Assembly: GCA_946409515.1 (NCBI GenBank)
Contig: CAMJWS010000001.1
Location: 127,557 to 191,556, forward strand
DNA from: an uncultured Caryophanales bacterium
GTDB taxonomy: Bacteria; Bacillota_I; Bacilli_A; RFN20; CAG-826
DNA length: 64,000 nt
Reading direction: 5' to 3'
Shown here in pieces: positions 60,701 to 64,000 of the stretch. The position numbers and the translations under genes were made by a program. Every line of letters begins with the position of its first letter. Position 1 is the first letter of the stretch. The notes beneath the pieces are model-generated. The model had not been told where the DNA came from. It did no database searches and was given only the letters and a program-made list of their open reading frames with translations.

Positions 60701-60840
60701 GAAACTTCACCATATGTACCATTACCGTTAACATATTTGCTATATAAAGAGAGAGATAAACCCATATTTAAAATAGTCGCAGCAATTAATACGGTGACAG
60801 TAGATGTTAGAACGATGCTAAGTCTCTTTTTATTCTTCAT
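57769..60840 (-). CDS. large exported surface protein, GLUG-like
   Basis: A 1023-residue protein with an N-terminal signal/anchor (RLSIVLTSTVTVLIAATILN). Just after it comes ECGSGTEEDPFVITRPRHLY, a sequence typical of adhesins with GLUG or similar beta-helix repeats, and then YGVFDGQNVEIKNLNVYSNP and GLFGYTAHGSMVKNLFLSNV, GLUG-style units. The rest is beta-rich and acidic. No LPXTG is seen. The signal lacks an AWF motif but has a similar LSLYSKYVNGNGTYGEVSL layout. An adhesive or fibre-associated role is inferred from repeats and operon. Confidence 0.72.
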   Translation of the reverse strand: MKNKKRLSIVLTSTVTVLIAATILNMGLSLSLYSKYVNGNGTYGEVSLRSYYECGSGTEEDPFVITRPRHLYNLSRLQGLGVYGEKKYFQLGKVDLGGVDSNGVPMCYINDSSSEKKPYLDMSGSNLDTNPINAIGSEALPFYGVFDGQNVEIKNLNVYSNPQDSGLFGYTAHGSMVKNLFLSNVTINALGYIDAYADLYSPESTIGNNAWFVYAPNDGGESINLTKDYPNTIFTYFNANNATDFEYTEQGSSSVPTVSIHAPSNSYIFSTLLSGDLVTLNEDGEVLPDLTRVFEFFKEKKNEVDAKFPIQASSAASLIVSSVDRYGQKHSKVLLNLEYDFTLDSNSATFISMGVRVSGDHGNNIGLVVGHCDGSISNCYVYNGAFQMNNGGASYNSLPNGSDLGLIGRVGGTVQNILASESDVGAKEGKSIGVLDFTTIYRDIITDTSFDGSHTQSGITAGVTYTPNQNTKYMQYLRYYEGNYITIAEDAVTFRGRQIVTNTDLGVFTVATDARTTGMNANAGENIDRSVVMTDEDLTIDDASGDDNYYIYYSTGEFNKTYHNTYGTGLNFGSYVDNFQNASSTSILLGRHFPRKDQVTRESFETREARQNYFVRFKLDPGYRRGKGFYFSDVDTETDGGAFMANYFNYKLVDQNSYHIPVGNNKCGVMLKNNLRQEVSSFAASFACPDLTPYQGVARTCYALEDAEHNPYVSNMVNFEIKNELANVTVIAAPSDNSLPSALGVYKIDNSDFTGQIDYTMDDYDMRFTQSYDDPDYAFFMPTTNSLAYFDYRVNSLTQKGEIGTYSSGGTFTAATNATDATVPSEYNTTEFGYENGKTRLFAHTFCLPKGRYCIGSAARNNQCVPKIYYMCAQGQDDGQFDFDDNVFASTDRVENVDFINTPRFALDGTENIIVSDITAYNPSSPTDGNKLGNRRLYVAFVNSDRSMFGDSIPSNLSFTFDQSTGKFLIASTLTGQDLIDVMTRVAVDNYKPNLTNGDQKELTINLLGIESNGQVIVYPAGS

Positions 60841-60849
60841 CTTTTACTC

Positions 60850-62382
60850 CTAATCACCTGCTTCTTCTTTGTGTTGTGTGGCAAAGAAGTGGAAACCAAA
60901 ATCACGGTCTAATAAATATGTTTTACCTAGACGGTTTTTATCAAGGAAATAAGTATTGTGTTCATAGTCATAATCAATGCAAATGTAGCAATGATAAATG
61001 TTATCTAGACCACTATCAGGGTTATTGGCCGCAACCAAAGTTGAATCATTGGCTTCTTTTAAGTTAAGTGTGCAGTCAATTTCTTTATCGTAAGTTGTGC
61101 CATTAATAAATTTTTGAGAATTTGCATCACCAACACGATGCATTGATGCCCAAACAGCATCTGCGTTTGCGTATGGTGTCTTAGTGAACTGTGCATAGAA
61201 ATTATAGAAATCAGAGGCTCTAAGCATATTTTGATTATTTTCATCAACATAGCCCACTAGGTTATGAGTAGTATCAGCATATTTATCCGCTAAGTTAAAG
61301 ATCGAAGCGCTTGAAGCATCAGTTCTTTCGATTTTTAAGCTAGCGTCTACTTCATTAGCGTTTTTAAAGTTAAGAATAACGTCTAAAATGAGCGAAGTGT
61401 TTTGATCATAAATCGCTTGGTTCATATAACTTTCAATGGTTGGATAATCATCCTTATCAACAGAACCAGCGTAGTCAATACTAACTTTGGTTGGGTCAAG
61501 AGAGTTATTGACGATAACGGAAATATCTTTTTTTGCACCATCATCTCTTGTATGTAAGGTGATTTCTAAACTATTTGGAGTATATGAGAATGAGTAAATA
61601 CCACTTCTTAAGCAAAGGAGTCTATCACCAATTTCATCATCGTTGTCATCAACGATTCTAAAAGCAGATGAAGCTTCTGTAATACTATTAAGCGGGAAGT
61701 AATTATATAAGTAAGTCTTTTGACCAGTTTGTGTAATCTCAAGAGTTTCTAAAAGTCTGAAAGATGAGCCCGCTGAAACAACAACGTTATCTAAAATAGC
61801 AGGTTTATTGTTCGCAACATCTTCTCTTAAACCAAAGGCATGCGCTGCTGGAAGAGACCATGAATCAGCGACACCAGAGAAGACATCATCTCCCACAAGA
61901 TAATAACGGAATTCAGGAGCGTAGTTTGCAGATGGAATATAAATATTGCTTGAGGACGCACTAGCGGAACTTGTGGTTGTGGTACCCGCCGCTTTAGTGC
62001 CTAATGTAATAATCGCATTATCAGAAGTGATGCTAATATCATCGATATCATCTCCGTCAAATTCTAGTTCGTGATCTTCAAGAACGTATTTCTTCACAGT
62101 GCCTTCACTATCGTAGTCAACGAATTCAGTGGAGTTTTGATAGTATGGATAAACATACTTATAAGCCACGACTTTTCTGACTTCGACATCAAGGTCACCA
62201 CTGATCATATCGATTTGTGAATCTCTACTATTTAAGTTAAACCACGCCATTGTGGCCATCACAACGGAAGTGATGTTGCCAACAGCGAGTAAGCCAATAC
62301 CGACATACTTAAGAGTACGATGGGTTTTACCACCGTTTTGCTTATTTGAGAATATGTTTTTGATTCTATCAAACACTTTCAT
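60850..62382 (-). CDS. SipW-dependent-type exported protein in the surface operon
   Basis: A 510-residue protein. The basic N-terminus (about 1-25) is followed by LKYVGIGLLAVGNITSVVMA and TMAWFNLNSRDSQIDMISGD, a SipW-type signal. The mature part has VEVRKVVAYKYVYPYYQNST, a Thr/Ser/Ala linker (about 125-150) and a beta-rich half. It closes with YIPSAN-like and IYHCYICIDYDYEH strands. AGGAG-type sequence lies upstream of the ATG and it is 11 bases after the previous gene. It may be a minor fibre or anchor subunit. Confidence 0.7.
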   Translation of the reverse strand: MKVFDRIKNIFSNKQNGGKTHRTLKYVGIGLLAVGNITSVVMATMAWFNLNSRDSQIDMISGDLDVEVRKVVAYKYVYPYYQNSTEFVDYDSEGTVKKYVLEDHELEFDGDDIDDISITSDNAIITLGTKAAGTTTTSSASASSSNIYIPSANYAPEFRYYLVGDDVFSGVADSWSLPAAHAFGLREDVANNKPAILDNVVVSAGSSFRLLETLEITQTGQKTYLYNYFPLNSITEASSAFRIVDDNDDEIGDRLLCLRSGIYSFSYTPNSLEITLHTRDDGAKKDISVIVNNSLDPTKVSIDYAGSVDKDDYPTIESYMNQAIYDQNTSLILDVILNFKNANEVDASLKIERTDASSASIFNLADKYADTTHNLVGYVDENNQNMLRASDFYNFYAQFTKTPYANADAVWASMHRVGDANSQKFINGTTYDKEIDCTLNLKEANDSTLVAANNPDSGLDNIYHCYICIDYDYEHNTYFLDKNRLGKTYLLDRDFGFHFFATQHKEEAGD

Positions 62383-62393
62383 CTTCTTTTCTC

Positions 62394-63260
62394 CTAAGCA
62401 AGTCTAAACATCAAATTTGTAAGAGATAACTTCTCATAGCAGTTACTATTTCCGAGAGTATCTTTTACGTAGTAAGGGTTGTTATAAGTATAATATGTGG
62501 AACTATCATCTGAAAACTCTATAGAGAAATAAATTACAACACGTTTGGTATTTCCCGCTGTTCCAGAGATTGAATTCAAGATAGTAATTGATGGTTTTGT
62601 AGTTGGAGCAATGTTGCTTTGACTATAAGTAAACTTATCAACAAGAGTGTTGTTTGTAATATCGGTGTTATAAGTCGCAAAGCCACTTGCGATATCATCA
62701 GTGACTTCAGCAGTGCTATCAATGTAATAAGCACCACCATACATATTGATAGCCCATGATAAAGAGATTTCAACATCTTCGCTATTAACTTGTGTCACGA
62801 CAGAAGGAAGAGTAACTTCACTCCAAGAGAACAAATTAAATGAACTTAATGAACCTTCAGTCACCACGATAGCATAAGTAAGTTTATGAGCAGGCCATAA
62901 ATGATTGATATCTGTAGGAGCATCAGCATTTGTGACGTTGCCACTATTATCGTAATTAACTTTGACGAAAACTGGATTAGCATAAGCGTTTTCATAACCG
63001 GCGAAAGTATCAATACCAGCGTTATAGTTACCGTCTTTAGTTGTGCTTTGATCAACAGCAAAATGACGGAGATAATATAATTCAAAATCAAGGCCGGTTT
63101 CAGCTTTAATGGTAATGGAGTTAGTCACAGCGGTAACGCTTTGGTTAGTAACAAACCATGCATATGTACCAGTAAAAACAGATGCAAGAGAAAAGATTGC
63201 AGTTGCAGTTGCACCAGCGATTTTTAATCTTGTACGTGTTTTGCTTGAGTAACCCTTCAT
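62394..63260 (-). CDS. SipW-dependent-type exported protein, first gene of the surface operon
   Basis: A 288-residue protein. The N-terminus MKGYSSKTRTRLKIAGATAT leads to FTGTYAWFVTNQSVTAVTNSI, a clear SipW-type signal with the TYAWF motif. The mature part has ITIKAETGLDFELYYLRHF and RVVIYFSIEFSDDSSTYY, TasA-like strands. I chose the ATG at 63260; an in-frame TTG at 63275 lies inside the 3' arm of the leader hairpin. No separate ribosome-binding site exists between the hairpin and the ATG, so leader folding could control translation directly. Confidence 0.75.
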   Translation of the reverse strand: MKGYSSKTRTRLKIAGATATAIFSLASVFTGTYAWFVTNQSVTAVTNSITIKAETGLDFELYYLRHFAVDQSTTKDGNYNAGIDTFAGYENAYANPVFVKVNYDNSGNVTNADAPTDINHLWPAHKLTYAIVVTEGSLSSFNLFSWSEVTLPSVVTQVNSEDVEISLSWAINMYGGAYYIDSTAEVTDDIASGFATYNTDITNNTLVDKFTYSQSNIAPTTKPSITILNSISGTAGNTKRVVIYFSIEFSDDSSTYYTYNNPYYVKDTLGNSNCYEKLSLTNLMFRLA

Positions 63261-63265
63261 AAATT

Positions 63266-63434
63266 TAAAAGCCAATTGCCTATCAATAACGGAATCGACC
63301 CGTAAGGCAACTGGCTGTCTCCTAAAGAATATAAAACCTCAACTGTGATTAACAATTGAGGTTGCTGGCTATCTTTATTGTAAGACCCTATAGTTTTGCG
63401 TCACTAGATTACTCTAGTTTTGCTCTTTTCTCAC
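63266..63434 (-). ncRNA. class I cyclic-di-GMP (GEMM) riboswitch, leader of the surface operon
   Basis: Read on the minus strand. GAGCAAAA precedes stem CTAGA-GTAA-TCTAG (63417-63404), a GNRA hairpin. GACGCAAAACTATAGGG follows and then TCTTACAATAAAGATAGCCAG. The core matches the leader at 50817-50998 while the stems differ with compensating changes, which supports the fold. The AACCTCAA/TTGAGGTT hairpin (63364-63333) follows, then a second GACAGCCAGTTGCCT (63319-63305). This can pair with AGGCAATTGGCT (63281-63270), which is followed by TTTTAAATTT ten bases before the ATG. Confidence 0.85.
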
Positions 63435-63439
63435 TTAAA

Positions 63440-63468
63440 TATTTAACACTATCTTGTAAAGATGTCAA
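63440..63468 (-). promoter_or_regulatory. promoter of the surface operon
   Basis: Minus strand perfect TTGACA (63468-63463), 17 bases, TAAATA (63445-63440). Transcription begins just before the riboswitch core. Confidence 0.75.
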
Positions 63469-63520
63469 ACAATTATTTTTAAAATAATAATAAGTGAAAG
63501 GGCGTGAATCTTAGTTTTTA

Positions 63521-63892
63521 TTAAGCTTTGTATAAGCCGTGTAGGTTACAATATTCGTAAACTGCGACGACTTTTTCACCTGGCAATAAAGCAAATTGCG
63601 CTTTTGGTTCTTGACCTGGTTGTAGGACTTTTCTTTGATTGCCAAAGTTTGTTTGCAAAGCAATCCATTGAATATAATGGGCTTCTAACATTGGATGATC
63701 AACTTCGCCGACTTTGACATTAACGATATTATCCACGACTTCATAGACTGGGACATGTTTTTCATGAGCGCCATCTTGTGTGTTAACTGGGATTTCTTCC
63801 ATTGCTTCGCCACAGCACTTTGTTGGACAGCTTGAGCAATCATTAACTAAGGCAACGATTTTGCCACATACTTTACATCTTAAAAATTTCAT
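63521..63892 (-). CDS. dfx: desulfoferrodoxin / superoxide reductase
   Basis: Reduces superoxide to peroxide without making oxygen, a sign of anaerobic life. The 123-residue protein has an N-terminal desulforedoxin-like domain with CKVCGK and KCCGEAM (two Cys pairs for iron centre I) and the catalytic domain with EKHVPVY, HPMLEAHYIQWI and EYCNLHGLY (His and Cys ligands of centre II). I chose the ATG at 63892 because AAAGGAG lies nine bases upstream. Confidence 0.93.
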   Translation of the reverse strand: MKFLRCKVCGKIVALVNDCSSCPTKCCGEAMEEIPVNTQDGAHEKHVPVYEVVDNIVNVKVGEVDHPMLEAHYIQWIALQTNFGNQRKVLQPGQEPKAQFALLPGEKVVAVYEYCNLHGLYKA

Positions 63893-63926
63893 TATAAGTC
63901 TCCTTTGAAAGCTTATTTCTAATTCC

Positions 63927-63954
63927 ATTATATATTATTTGTTTTTAAGCACAA
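63927..63954 (-). promoter_or_regulatory. promoter of dfx
   Basis: Minus strand TTGTGC (63954-63949), 16 bases, TATAAT (63932-63927). The -10 lies just after the stop of the upstream partial gene. Confidence 0.6.
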
Positions 63955-64000
63955 ATAATCTTCTTCTTTCAATATTTTCACCAGGCCAAGCAAAATAGTC
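63935..64000 (-). CDS. C-terminal end of an upstream gene (partial)
   Basis: An open frame runs in from the right edge for 21 codons (DYFAWPGENIERRRLFVLKN then Lys) and stops at TAA 63937-63935. The composition is protein-like, but too little is visible to name it. Confidence 0.4.
   Translation of the reverse strand, partial: DYFAWPGENIERRRLFVLKNK

Noticed and set aside
50817-63434. CRISPR-like repeats, because the two leaders share long identical stretches
   Set aside because: There are only two copies, 12 kb apart, each in front of a gene, with covarying stems; they are regulatory RNAs.
1-64000. Mycoplasma-type code with TGA as Trp
   Set aside because: Trp is written TGG in the genes examined, and TGA serves as a stop at 38901-38903 in an ATGA overlap.

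Overview
The window looks like a chromosomal segment of a low-GC, Gram-positive-related bacterium, probably an uncultured host-associated member of the Bacilli (RF39, Erysipelotrichia or Acholeplasma-like lineages). The reasons are AT-rich DNA, lipobox signal peptides, OhrR, KtrB, SurE, DegV and QueT families, Shine-Dalgarno sites of the AGGAGG type, and compact gene packing. TAA and TAG are used as stops almost everywhere. TGA is used as a stop at 38901-38903, so the standard code applies. The lineage is an inference; no rRNA is present. I see no insertion sequence, prophage or CRISPR array.

Layout. 1-2202: polyamine ABC transporter (potB partial, potA). 2230-2597: an unusual region of regularly spaced T-tracts. 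2598-10473: lipoprotein, metallo-hydrolase, large MscL, aldolase, a candidate type I toxin-antitoxin locus, a spermidine synthase-like protein, SurE and an EF-G paralogue. 10486-24660: Fic protein, lipase-like protein, antiporter with a PII-like partner, CobW/QueT pair, S41-type lipoprotein, tRNA-His, M18 aminopeptidase, serine dehydratase, DegV. 24785-35087: membrane and cell-wall genes, a peroxide-response unit (gpx, ohrR) followed by a cation exporter, phospholipid genes and KtrB.

35094-63434 holds the most interesting content: about 28 kb on the minus strand that reads as one surface-fibre system in three transcription units. Two units begin with promoter-proximal RNAs that match the class I cyclic-di-GMP (GEMM) riboswitch core; the third begins with a different pseudoknot-forming leader. 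The encoded proteins include eight with N-terminal signal/anchor segments, six of them with an AW[FY] motif after the hydrophobic segment typical of SipW-dependent TasA/camelysin-like proteins. There is also a 1633-residue BspA-like leucine-rich-repeat lipoprotein and a SipW-like signal peptidase. The long operon adds a membrane-anchored McrB-like AAA+ ATPase with a DUF2357 (McrC-type) partner that lacks a visible nuclease domain, an intact EAL phosphodiesterase, a nucleosidase-fold protein without catalytic residues, and a degenerate EAL protein. I infer that c-di-GMP, sensed by RNA, controls production, processing and assembly of the fibres, and that the EAL enzyme closes a feedback loop.

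63521-64000: superoxide reductase (desulfoferrodoxin) with its own promoter and the last codons of an upstream gene. All functions are from sequence recognition by eye; nothing was searched against a database.
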